Shown: positions 1 to 5,398 of the stretch, one piece after another | Numbering within the stretch: the stretch's first letter is position 1 | How the letters are laid out: every line of letters starts with the position of its first letter | From: JANLUX01 sp031363705 | Lineage (GTDB): Bacteria; Bacteroidota; Bacteroidia; AKYH767-A; OLB10 | Length of the DNA stretch: 5,398 nucleotides | NCBI GenBank assembly: GCA_031363705.1 | Contig: JANLUX010000349.1 | Span: 1-5,398, forward strand | Direction: 5' to 3' | Made by a program: the position numbers and the translations under genes | The notes under the pieces: model-generated | Database searches by the model: none | Seen by the model: the letters and a program-made list of their open reading frames with translations, nothing else | Told to the model about the DNA's origin: nothing

Positions 1-1052
1 CCTGCAACATCATAAATGAAAATAATGGAATTGATAAATCCTTTTGCTATAATGTGACATTGGTTTGCAACGGGATTTGGGAAAATTGAAACATTATTTT
101 CGATCCCGTTTTCTTTTATCCCTATTGTGCATGGATTTATCAGCACAGGTAGTGTTTTGTAAATGGTGTCATTACAATTGCCTACAATGACAAACACCAG
201 GCTGTCATTACCATGAAAGGTAGTACTCGTTTGATAAGTTGTAGTTAAAGAAGAAGCATTTGCATAAGTGCCATTACCTCCTGACCAGTAGTACGAAGAA
301 AAATTGTTGTTGCTGATAGTAGCTGAAACATGCACTGAATCTCCTGCACAAACACCTGTACTATCCGTTGATAATGTTGCATAAACAGCGTTGAAGGGCG
401 CCTCGCAACCGGGATTAATATAGGATGGATTACCGGGAAAATCGAATAACACTGTTGCACCGTTCTCATCTCCGATGGTTCCGTTTTGTTTGGTTAAGGA
501 ATCTATATGATAAGTAACTGAATCAATACAGGCATCCACTGTCATAACTAATGTTCTGGTAAGGTTACCTGTGGTGCCGTAATTTTTAAAATGACCTGAA
601 GTGTTTCCTGCGCATTGAAAAATCATGATTAATGTATCAGTTAAGCCCGCGAATGAATTATCAACCGGATCCATATTGGTACTGGTTACTAAAATAACAG
701 TGCTCCCTGCAGGCAATACACCACCAACAGGTTCCATCACATAACCGCAATTAGCAATGGAGGAGTTAATAGTATCCACCTTGGCAGCGGTTTGCGCATT
801 CTGACAAATGCCGAGAAAACTATTGCTTGCATTGGGCCACTGTACGGTGAGCAATGATACAGGCAAATCATTGGGTCCGATGATGAAGCGTACCATTTCA
901 TTTTCTCCTTCGGGAGTGCCACAGGCGGCTACTAAAATGCTCTGGATTTCGAAGCAGGCTGAGGGAATTTGTGCATTGGCGCTTTGATGCGAGAAGATTA
1001 AACTTGAAATAAATGCAATAATGATTGCTAATTGTTGTAAGGGTTTTTTCAT
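1..1052 (-). CDS. Secreted T9SS cargo protein, 3' end cut by window edge
   Basis: This frame stays open from an ATG at 1052 to the window edge, giving 350 complete residues. Residues 1-27 form a Sec signal peptide: KK near the start, a hydrophobic core about 8-20, and probable cleavage after ANA-27. Residues about 31-218 form a cysteine-rich domain containing ACGTPEGENEMVRF (42-55), a QWPN tract near 72, GHF near 154 and a closing GCEAP around 216. From memory, this pattern recurs in secreted Bacteroidota proteins of unknown function. Residues about 221-308 look like an Ig/PKD-like beta module (YYWSGGNGTY, then a GNCNDT stretch). From about 320, SIFPNPVANQ followed by FIYDVAG is the start of a type A T9SS sorting domain, which should continue a few dozen residues past the edge. 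The protein is therefore predicted to cross the inner membrane by Sec and the outer membrane by T9SS, ending surface-attached or released. Its binding partner or activity is unknown. A consensus promoter lies just upstream, so it is probably transcribed separately from the gene at 1198-2238. Confidence 0.9.
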   Translation of the reverse strand, partial: MKKPLQQLAIIIAFISSLIFSHQSANAQIPSACFEIQSILVAACGTPEGENEMVRFIIGPNDLPVSLLTVQWPNASNSFLGICQNAQTAAKVDTINSSIANCGYVMEPVGGVLPAGSTVILVTSTNMDPVDNSFAGLTDTLIMIFQCAGNTSGHFKNYGTTGNLTRTLVMTVDACIDSVTYHIDSLTKQNGTIGDENGATVLFDFPGNPSYINPGCEAPFNAVYATLSTDSTGVCAGDSVHVSATISNNNFSSYYWSGGNGTYANASSLTTTYQTSTTFHGNDSLVFVIVGNCNDTIYKTLPVLINPCTIGIKENGIENNVSIFPNPVANQCHIIAKGFINSIIFIYDVA

Positions 1053-1080
1053 GTGTGTTTTGGATGTTTTAATGCGGAGT

Positions 1081-1111
1081 CAAAGCTAATCAATCAGGTT
1101 ATTTCATCAAA
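1081..1111 (-). promoter_or_regulatory. Bacteroidota-type promoter for the gene at 1-1052
   Basis: Read on the minus strand, TTTG (1108-1111) is followed by exactly 19 bases and then TAGCTTTG (1081-1088). This matches the known Bacteroidota primary sigma factor consensus TTTG-N19-TAnnTTTG at all fixed positions. The expected transcription start is about 1074-1076, giving a leader of only 22-24 bases before the ATG at 1052. That leader is A-rich and has no Shine-Dalgarno sequence, which is usual for this phylum and supports the chosen start. Confidence 0.8.
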
Positions 1112-1131
1112 CAAGAGGTAGCAGACACGCT

Positions 1132-1153
1132 AAAAGCCAACAAAAATTGTTAG
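1132..1153 (-). terminator. Possible weak terminator after the gene at 1198-2238
   Basis: On the minus strand, CTAACAA pairs with TTGTTGG around a TTT loop (7 bp, one T-G wobble), followed by C and then TTTT. It lies 44 bases past the stop codon at 1198 and just before the next promoter, which is where a terminator would be expected. The stem is AT-rich and the T-run is short and interrupted, so it may be inefficient or fortuitous. Confidence 0.3.
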
Positions 1154-1197
1154 TTATTACTTCTAATGTGTTCTAAAATAGTTCATGTAGTTATTTA

Positions 1198-2238
1198 CTA
1201 TTCAATCAAAATCTTTCTCACAAATGATTGCTCTCCACTTCCAATTATTACAAAATAAATTCCATTGTTTAATCCCGCAGTGCTGATTGTGAATTGGTCA
1301 GATTGTATGCCATCAAAAAACATAACCTGCTGCCCCAAACTGTTCAAAAGAGCTATGGACGTTTTATTATTTTGCTTCATTGCGACAATTAGCTGGTGAT
1401 GAGTATTATCTGTATAAAGCTGTATATTAAAATCATTTTGGATGGAATTAATTGCGGTGGTAATAATGCAGCCAGGATGAAATAAAAAACAGGAAGTAAG
1501 CTCATTTGGAAAAAAGAAATTAATTACATTCATATCCACCGGTGTGGTACCTCCATTGTTAGGAGGCTCGAATCCATTATAAAATAAATTGATATCACCG
1601 ATAGCAACATAAGCTCCGTTATGTGCAGCTCCAATAAAGTCAGTAGTTTCAAAATACACTCCAAAGTTTTCACAATCTGTGTAGGGCGGTGATGATCCAT
1701 TAAGATTTGCAGTAGCATTGAGTGTATGCCCTGAAGGTATCCCATCCAAGCACTTATAAGCTGCTCCTGACATATACACACAGTTGCCTGCATTCACAGC
1801 TTCCCAAGCAGGCATTCCACCATTGGCAATAAAGGAAGCAGCATTAGGAGTGATTGTTAAACCGGTGAATGCGCTTGCAAGCGAAGCGACACTCGTAGTG
1901 GAAACAGTGCAGCAAGTAACTTCATGCTGGTGATAAACTTTTCCTCCGGCATCAATGAAGGCTTTAATCTGTGGTTGCAAGGGTATATAATCAATCACGC
2001 CAAAAAGGCATAACCAGTGATATCCGTTAACCGGATCAACACAAGCGGTAGTAAAACCCGCTGGCAATGTGGTGGAGCCCGCAACACCTGCAACAACCGT
2101 ATGTCCAAGACTGGTTATTGCGCTAATAATATCCGGTCCGGCCTGGTTATATCCTATACCTGGAAGTATATAAATTCTATCTGCACGTATTTCGAAAGTA
2201 ATTGAAAAGAAAAATATAAAAGCTACTACAAATTTCAT
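1198..2238 (-). CDS. Secreted protein with T9SS sorting domain, function unknown
   Basis: This is a 346-residue protein predicted to be exported by Sec and then T9SS. Residues 1-19 (MKFVVAFIFFFSITFEIRA) are a signal peptide with cleavage expected before DRIYIL. The frame is open 52 codons further upstream to an ATG at 2394, but that would bury the signal peptide, so I start at 2238. Residues about 20-222 look like one alpha/beta domain: a first strand RIYILPGIGY, strand-helix alternation (AFIDAGGKVYHQHEV near 93-107) and a late GAYVAIGDINLFYNG (208-222). That layout recalls flavodoxin-like or class I glutamine-amidotransferase-like folds, but I see no catalytic triad and do not assign an activity. 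Nine cysteines (including CC at 109-110 and C153, C163, C189) suggest disulfides outside the cytoplasm. A Gly/Pro-rich linker (about 223-235) and a bridging stretch lead to a complete C-terminal sorting domain (about 268-346), with LLNSLGQQV, then GLNNGIYFV and the terminal RKILIE. It stands between the pckA terminator and its own weak terminator, so it is probably a single-gene unit. Confidence 0.85.
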   Translation of the reverse strand: MKFVVAFIFFFSITFEIRADRIYILPGIGYNQAGPDIISAITSLGHTVVAGVAGSTTLPAGFTTACVDPVNGYHWLCLFGVIDYIPLQPQIKAFIDAGGKVYHQHEVTCCTVSTTSVASLASAFTGLTITPNAASFIANGGMPAWEAVNAGNCVYMSGAAYKCLDGIPSGHTLNATANLNGSSPPYTDCENFGVYFETTDFIGAAHNGAYVAIGDINLFYNGFEPPNNGGTTPVDMNVINFFFPNELTSCFLFHPGCIITTAINSIQNDFNIQLYTDNTHHQLIVAMKQNNKTSIALLNSLGQQVMFFDGIQSDQFTISTAGLNNGIYFVIIGSGEQSFVRKILIE

Positions 2239-2370
2239 TAAAAGTTTAAATGAAATTATTGGAGTAATAAGCTGTAGTGATATATTTTTCTGTGGGCATT
2301 TATTGAAGTTAGCCAATGTAAAATAATAATTTGGTTGATTTTCTTCTTTCATTGTTTTATGATTGAAGGT

Positions 2371-2378
2371 CAAATATA
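2371..2378 (-). promoter_or_regulatory. Candidate -7 promoter element for the gene at 1198-2238
   Basis: The minus strand reads TATATTTG, a full match to the Bacteroidota -7 element TAnnTTTG. No TTTG occurs at the ideal 19-base distance: one lies 7 bases upstream and another about 27 bases upstream, so the -33 half is weak. It sits between the pckA terminator and the gene, which fits. Transcription would start near 2365, giving a leader of about 126 bases to the ATG at 2238. Alternatively it could serve the in-frame ATG at 2352. Confidence 0.4.
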
Positions 2379-2431
2379 ATATAAACAAATTCATTAAGGA
2401 AAAAACAAAATGTCTACAAAAGGTATATTAT

Positions 2432-2457
2432 AAAAAAGCCCCGCATATCGGAGCTTT
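2432..2457 (-). terminator. Intrinsic terminator of pckA
   Basis: On the minus strand, AAAGCTCCG (2449-2457) pairs with CGGGGCTTT (2435-2443) around the loop ATATG. This is a 9-bp stem with one T-G wobble and a GC-rich core, and the minus strand reads six T residues at 2432-2437. It begins 38 bases after the pckA stop codon. The plus-strand reading ends in only three T residues, so the terminator acts for the minus strand. It separates pckA from the secreted-protein gene downstream. Confidence 0.85.
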
Positions 2458-2495
2458 AATCTAATAATTTAGAATCCATAATCTATAATTCCAGA

Positions 2496-4157
2496 TTACG
2501 CCACCTGCGGCACACTCGGAGCAGCAGAAAGAATTTCTTTGCTTGCGCCTTCTTCGTATTGCTTAAAGTTTTTTATAAATGATGCGGCAAGATCAACTGC
2601 TTTGTTATCGTAAGCTGCTTTGTCTTTCCAGGATTCGCGGGGATTTAAAACTTCTGTAGGTACATTAGGACAGGTTTTTGGCATTTTTAAATTGAAAACG
2701 GGAAGTGTGTCGTATTCTACTTTATCCAACTCACCATTGATGGCTGCAGTAATCATTGCACGTGTGTAAGCAAGTTTCATACGCGAACCCACACCAAATG
2801 AACCGCCTGACCAGCCAGTGTTTAACAGCCATACATTTACATCGCTGTCTTTTAATTTTTTACCAAGCAGCTCAGCATATTTCGCAGGGTGCAATGGTAA
2901 AAATGCTTTACCAAAACAAGCAGAGAAAGTGGTAGTAGGTTCTGTAATTCCCATTTCAGTACCAGCAACTTTAGCGGTGTAGCCGGATATGAAATGATAC
3001 ATTGCCTGTGCTTTATCTAAACGGCTGATGGGAGGCAACACGCCAAATGCATCGCAGGTTAAGAAGAATATATTTTTTGGTGGCTTGGCAACGGAAGGCT
3101 CTACTGCGTTATCAATAAAATTAATGGGGTAGGCAACGCGTGTATTTTCGGTTTTTGTGATGCTGTCGTAATCAGTAGTGGTAGTTCCATCTATAAACTC
3201 AGTATTCTCAAGCAGTGAACCAAAACGGATTGCCTGGAATATCTGCGGTTCTTTTTCAGCAGAAAGGTTAACGCATTTTGCATAGCAGCCTCCTTCAAAG
3301 TTAAACACACTGTCATCACTCCATCCATGTTCATCATCACCAATCAAACCACGGTTAGGATCAGCACTTAATGTTGTTTTTCCGGTGCCTGATAAACCGA
3401 AGAATAAAGCAGTATCACCATTTTTTCCAACATTGGCTGAACAATGCATGCTAAGCACGTTTTTATGTTGTGGTAAAACGTAATTGAGCACTGTAAAAAT
3501 TCCTTTTTTGATTTCACCGGTATAGCCTGTGCCGCCAATCAGGATTATTTTCTTAGTATAATTAATGACTGCAAAATTATGCTGTCGTGTTCCATCAATA
3601 GACGGTTCAGCCTTAAAGCCCGGAGCATTTATTATTAACCAGTCAGGATTGATAGTTTCAATTTCTTCAGGTGTAGGGCGCAGGAAAAGATTGTTTGCAA
3701 ACAGGTTGCTCCATGGGTACTCAGTTACCACGCGCACATTTAATCGGTAACGCGGATCAGCGCAAGCGTAACTATCACGCACATAAACCTCACGACCGGT
3801 GAGATAAGCAGTTAAACGTGCATACAAACGGTCAAATCTTTCATTATCAAATTTAATATTGATGTCACCCCACCAAACAGTGTTATTGGTTTCAGTGTCA
3901 GCCACGCAAAATTTATCTTTAGGCGAACGACCTGTAAATTCTCCTGTGTCAACCGCAAGCGCACCGGTATCAGTGAGCTCACCCATCCCATTTAAAATGG
4001 TTTCTTCAACAAGCTCAGCAGGGCTAAGGTTCCAGTAAGCAGCACTCACATTCTTTAAACCAATATCAGCAACCGAGGCGTTTGGATTTTTATGACCGTA
4101 TTCATTCATGGCTCTTTCAATTTGTGCAAAGAAAGGGAAAATATCAGGTTTGGTCAA
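2496..4157 (-). CDS. pckA: Phosphoenolpyruvate carboxykinase (ATP)
   Basis: This cytoplasmic enzyme (EC 4.1.1.49) converts oxaloacetate and ATP to phosphoenolpyruvate, ADP and CO2, the entry step of gluconeogenesis. In some anaerobes it runs in reverse to fix CO2. The longest reading is 553 residues. Visible motifs are TGRSPKDK (75-82, substrate-binding Arg77), YTGEIKKG (212-219, metal and substrate lysine), SMHCSANVG (236-244, metal-binding His238), the P-loop GLSGTGKTT (254-262, Lys260), GDDEHGW (273-279, metal-binding Asp275), FNFEGGCYAK (285-294) and KTENTRVAYP with Arg340. These align with the Escherichia coli active-site set (R65, Y207, K213, H232, K254, D269, R333), so the enzyme should be active. 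The start is uncertain. TTG at 4157 lies one codon after an in-frame TAA, so nothing further upstream is possible. The first in-frame ATG is at 4109 and gives 537 residues, closer to the usual 535-540. Neither start has a good Shine-Dalgarno sequence. The C-terminus is a short Ala/Pro/Val-rich tail. A strong terminator follows, and a dyad lies 51 bases upstream. I found no clear promoter in the 206-bp spacer. Confidence 0.97.
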   Translation of the reverse strand: MTKPDIFPFFAQIERAMNEYGHKNPNASVADIGLKNVSAAYWNLSPAELVEETILNGMGELTDTGALAVDTGEFTGRSPKDKFCVADTETNNTVWWGDINIKFDNERFDRLYARLTAYLTGREVYVRDSYACADPRYRLNVRVVTEYPWSNLFANNLFLRPTPEEIETINPDWLIINAPGFKAEPSIDGTRQHNFAVINYTKKIILIGGTGYTGEIKKGIFTVLNYVLPQHKNVLSMHCSANVGKNGDTALFFGLSGTGKTTLSADPNRGLIGDDEHGWSDDSVFNFEGGCYAKCVNLSAEKEPQIFQAIRFGSLLENTEFIDGTTTTDYDSITKTENTRVAYPINFIDNAVEPSVAKPPKNIFFLTCDAFGVLPPISRLDKAQAMYHFISGYTAKVAGTEMGITEPTTTFSACFGKAFLPLHPAKYAELLGKKLKDSDVNVWLLNTGWSGGSFGVGSRMKLAYTRAMITAAINGELDKVEYDTLPVFNLKMPKTCPNVPTEVLNPRESWKDKAAYDNKAVDLAASFIKNFKQYEEGASKEILSAAPSVPQVA

Positions 4158-4208
4158 TGATTAATTTCAGCTTTACGTCTAAAAAATGATGAAAGCCTGA
4201 TTTTGAGT

Positions 4209-4226
4209 GGTGAATATTATTTCACC
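4209..4226. promoter_or_regulatory. Inverted repeat upstream of pckA, possible operator
   Basis: GGTGAA (4209-4214) and TTCACC (4221-4226) form a perfect 6+6 dyad around six A/T bases. It lies 51 bases before the TTG start of pckA and about 100 before the ATG alternative, in the only non-coding gap in front of the gene. The size and symmetry suit a dimeric transcription factor, and pckA is commonly regulated by carbon source. There is no T-run after it on either strand, so it is not a standard terminator. No regulator can be named from the sequence. A second short palindrome, GTTAATTAAC (4260-4269), lies nearby and may be chance in AT-rich DNA. Confidence 0.35.
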
Positions 4227-4363
4227 TCACTTGTTGATAAAACAGAGGAGTAAATGAATGTTAATTAACGATGGATGAGACTATGGGATTCTCAGGGATT
4301 TTTAATCTCAGAAGCGGGATAGCTGATTAAAATCATAACTTATAATACAAAAAATCTGCAGGA

Positions 4364-4879
4364 TTATCTTCTTCTGGTCATTTTCTTTTTGTTCTCTTCC
4401 ACTCTTACCAGTTCGTGACCTTTGAAAGTGTCGCGCATGCCATTGATAAACCGTGTTTGCTCTTCCGGTGAAAGATTATCAAGGGTAAAACACATATCCA
4501 TTTCACCTTCACGTCCCCATGGAATGGCATCATAAACTATTCTTTTACTGGTGGCATCCATAAATTGCTGAACGTACTTATCGAGCATTGGTCGTGCCTC
4601 TGCATCAGTACCCGTACCAATACTGAAAAAAGAAACATTGAGCCTGCAAATGGAAGCTGTATCTCCCTGCGTTTTATTAGCCGTGGACGAATTATTGTTT
4701 TGAGCAGTTGTGGTGGTATTAGAAGTATTAGTTCCTGTGGCGGAGGTTTGTGTGCCTGATGCAGAAGTTTGTGTGGATGAGCCGGAAGTAGTGTTGTCTT
4801 TAGAAGCATCTTTATGACAGTTGCACGAGTAAGAACCTATCATTACAGAAGTGATTAATAAGATTTGAGTAAGTTTCAT
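4364..4879 (-). CDS. Small lipoprotein with Ser/Thr-rich repeat linker
   Basis: This 171-residue protein is of unknown function. Residues 1-18 are a hydrophobic signal sequence ending IGSYS before Cys19. That is a loose lipobox, acceptable for Bacteroidota, so the mature protein is probably lipid-anchored at Cys19, and Cys21 gives a CNC start. Residues about 23-70 are a low-complexity Ser/Thr/Gly/Asn/Gln linker with heptad repeats. Residues about 76-165 form a compact charged domain with NVSFFSIGTGTDAEA (81-95) and a distinctive PWGREGEMDMCF (120-131), followed by helix-forming stretches and a basic end, KKKMTRRR. From memory, the WGREGE-type motif recurs in small uncharacterised Bacteroidota proteins, but I cannot name a family. 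Cys78 and Cys130 could pair as a disulfide. Its ATG overlaps the stop of the DUF423 gene by ATGA, indicating translational coupling in one operon. No clear terminator follows it. Confidence 0.85.
   Translation of the reverse strand: MKLTQILLITSVMIGSYSCNCHKDASKDNTTSGSSTQTSASGTQTSATGTNTSNTTTTAQNNNSSTANKTQGDTASICRLNVSFFSIGTGTDAEARPMLDKYVQQFMDATSKRIVYDAIPWGREGEMDMCFTLDNLSPEEQTRFINGMRDTFKGHELVRVEENKKKMTRRR
4703..4786 (-). repeat. Imperfect 21-bp tandem repeat coding for a linker
   Basis: Three to four imperfect 21-bp units encode successive heptads SGSSTQT, SASGTQT, SATGTNT and a degenerate SNTTTTA (residues 32-59 of the lipoprotein). At the DNA level the best-preserved parts on the plus strand are GAGGTTTGTGTG and GAAGTTTGTGTG, 21 bases apart. 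The unit length is a multiple of three, so gain or loss of a unit keeps the frame. The segment probably acts as a flexible spacer between the lipid anchor and the folded domain. Confidence 0.65.
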
Positions 4880-5292
4880 GAGTTTTTGTTTGGATTTAAA
4901 TTTTTAAAAGATAATAATAACAATAACCAGCCCAATATTAAAAATAAACCACCAAGCGGGGTAACCGGACCCAGCCAGTTCAGGTTTACTTCATATAAGC
5001 TACGAAGAGATATTCCATAAACAGAACCACTGAATAATAATATGCCTATCGCAAATGCATAACCGCTTTTAATAAGTAAAGTGGAGGGTTTTAAATAAAG
5101 TAAAATACCTACAGCAAGCAATGCAAAGGTGTGATAGAACTGGTAACGGATTCCTGTTTCATAAATGGCAACCTCGTTTGCAGGAATAATTTCTTTTAAT
5201 TTATGTGCTCCGAACGCTCCGAGCATTACAGCCATCATGCCTGAAACTGCTGAGAGCCGTAAAAAGAAAAGATGCTTGCTGTCGTATGACAA
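4876..5292 (-). CDS. DUF423 family inner-membrane protein (YgdD-like)
   Basis: This 138-residue protein has four predicted membrane helices (about 8-29, 53-67, 72-95 and 107-128). It belongs to the DUF423 family, whose Escherichia coli member YgdD is 131 residues long; the molecular function is not established. Family signatures are visible in order: LGAFGAHKL (24-32), TGIRYQFYHTFALL (46-59), LLFSGSVYG (85-93) and GPVTPLGGLFLILGW (108-122). The start is TTG at 5292. The frame is closed by a TAA at 5320-5322, with no ATG or GTG between that stop and the TTG. The first internal ATG (codon 19) would remove most of helix 1, including the family-typical LRLSAVSG stretch. The gene begins 13 bases after the stop of the partial gene on its right and overlaps the lipoprotein gene on its left by 4 bases, so all three probably share one transcript. 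The TTG start may keep expression low, or rely on coupling to the gene before it. Confidence 0.92.
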   Translation of the reverse strand: MSYDSKHLFFLRLSAVSGMMAVMLGAFGAHKLKEIIPANEVAIYETGIRYQFYHTFALLAVGILLYLKPSTLLIKSGYAFAIGILLFSGSVYGISLRSLYEVNLNWLGPVTPLGGLFLILGWLLLLLSFKNLNPNKNS

Positions 5293-5305
5293 ATTGAAGT
5301 AGTAT

Positions 5306-5398
5306 TTATTTGTGAGCGTTTACGTATTGATTCAGCTCTTCCGTTGAAGTTTCAAAAGTAAATGCATCGTTCAGCTTATAGTAATTACCAATATCATA
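5306..5398 (-). CDS. C-terminal fragment of an unrecognised protein
   Basis: The last 30 codons of a gene enter from the right edge and end in TAA at 5306-5308. The visible residues begin YDIGNYYKLNDAF and end in LNQYVNAHK; the stretch is polar and has no membrane segment or T9SS sorting motif. I do not recognise the family from this tail. The reading is supported by an open frame to the edge, by a stop placed 13 bases before the DUF423 start on the same strand, and by the absence of another plausible gene here. It is likely the upstream member of the same operon. Confidence 0.65.
   Translation of the reverse strand, partial: YDIGNYYKLNDAFTFETSTEELNQYVNAHK

Noticed and set aside
245..469. 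Minus-strand open frame of 74 codons
   Set aside because: It lies inside the T9SS cargo gene at 1-1052 in another frame; the composition is not protein-like and the real frame runs through without a break.
737..922. Minus-strand open frame of 61 codons
   Set aside because: Out-of-frame shadow of the same cargo gene, which has clear domain motifs across this segment.
1530..1793. Minus-strand open frame of 87 codons
   Set aside because: Shadow within the secreted-protein gene at 1198-2238; no domain, signal or start context of its own.
2017..2205. Plus-strand open frame of 62 codons
   Set aside because: Antisense to the well-supported secreted protein; no promoter or recognisable product.
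3565..3750. Plus-strand open frame of 61 codons
   Set aside because: Antisense to pckA across strongly conserved coding sequence.
4260..4269. Palindrome GTTAATTAAC
   Set aside because: Ten A/T-rich bases of symmetry are expected by chance in AT-rich intergenic DNA; there is no second copy or other context.
4285..4319. Repeated ATCCC and CTGAG words with a weak GAGATT/AATCCC stem after the lipoprotein gene
   Set aside because: The stem has an A-C mismatch and no T-run follows on the minus strand, so it does not support a terminator; the short repeats are within chance for this DNA.
4537..4809. Two overlapping open frames, 90 codons on minus (4537-4809) and 64 on plus (4565-4759)
   Set aside because: Both arise from the low-complexity linker of the lipoprotein read in other frames; their Pro/His/Leu- and Ser/Gly-rich products are artefacts of the repeat.
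1..5398. Search for a novel multi-gene system, CRISPR array, tRNA, mobile element or defence cassette
   Set aside because: The genes are core metabolism, small envelope proteins and secreted cargo. There are no regularly spaced repeats, transposase motifs, paired terminal repeats or tRNA-like folds that I can see.

Overview
The window reads as ordinary chromosome from a member of the Bacteroidota, plausibly a Chitinophagales- or Sphingobacteriales-like lineage, although the rank below phylum is inference. The evidence is two secreted proteins with type IX secretion (T9SS) sorting domains, a textbook Bacteroidota promoter (TTTG-N19-TAGCTTTG), starts without clear Shine-Dalgarno sequences, and AT-rich intergenic DNA. 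All six genes lie on the minus strand, so transcription runs from high to low coordinates.

Right end (5398 to 4364): the last 30 codons of an unrecognised gene enter from the right edge. Thirteen bases later comes a DUF423/YgdD-family inner-membrane protein that begins with TTG. It overlaps a small lipoprotein gene by ATGA. This spacing indicates one operon whose promoter lies outside the window. The lipoprotein has a heptad-repeat Ser/Thr/Gly linker and a compact unassigned C-terminal domain.

Middle (4363 to 2432): a 206-bp spacer carries a GGTGAA-N6-TTCACC dyad. It is followed by pckA, ATP-dependent phosphoenolpyruvate carboxykinase, with every expected active-site motif intact. The longest reading of pckA starts at TTG, with an in-frame ATG 16 codons further in. 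A strong intrinsic terminator closes the gene, so it is probably monocistronic at its 3' end.

Left end (2431 to 1): two exported T9SS cargo proteins lie in tandem, each with its own upstream region. The first (1198-2238) has a signal peptide, a cysteine-rich alpha/beta-looking domain of unknown role and a complete sorting domain. The second (1-1052, cut by the left edge) has a signal peptide, an ACGTPEGENEMVRF-type domain found in many Bacteroidota secreted proteins, an Ig/PKD-like module and the beginning of a sorting domain. A consensus promoter sits directly in front of it.

I see no RNA genes, mobile elements, CRISPR arrays or defence-like cassettes, and no convincing evidence of a new multi-gene system. 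No stretch longer than 300 bases lacks a gene. The items most worth a second look are the unassigned secreted protein at 1198-2238, the small lipoprotein domain, the two TTG starts and the dyad before pckA.
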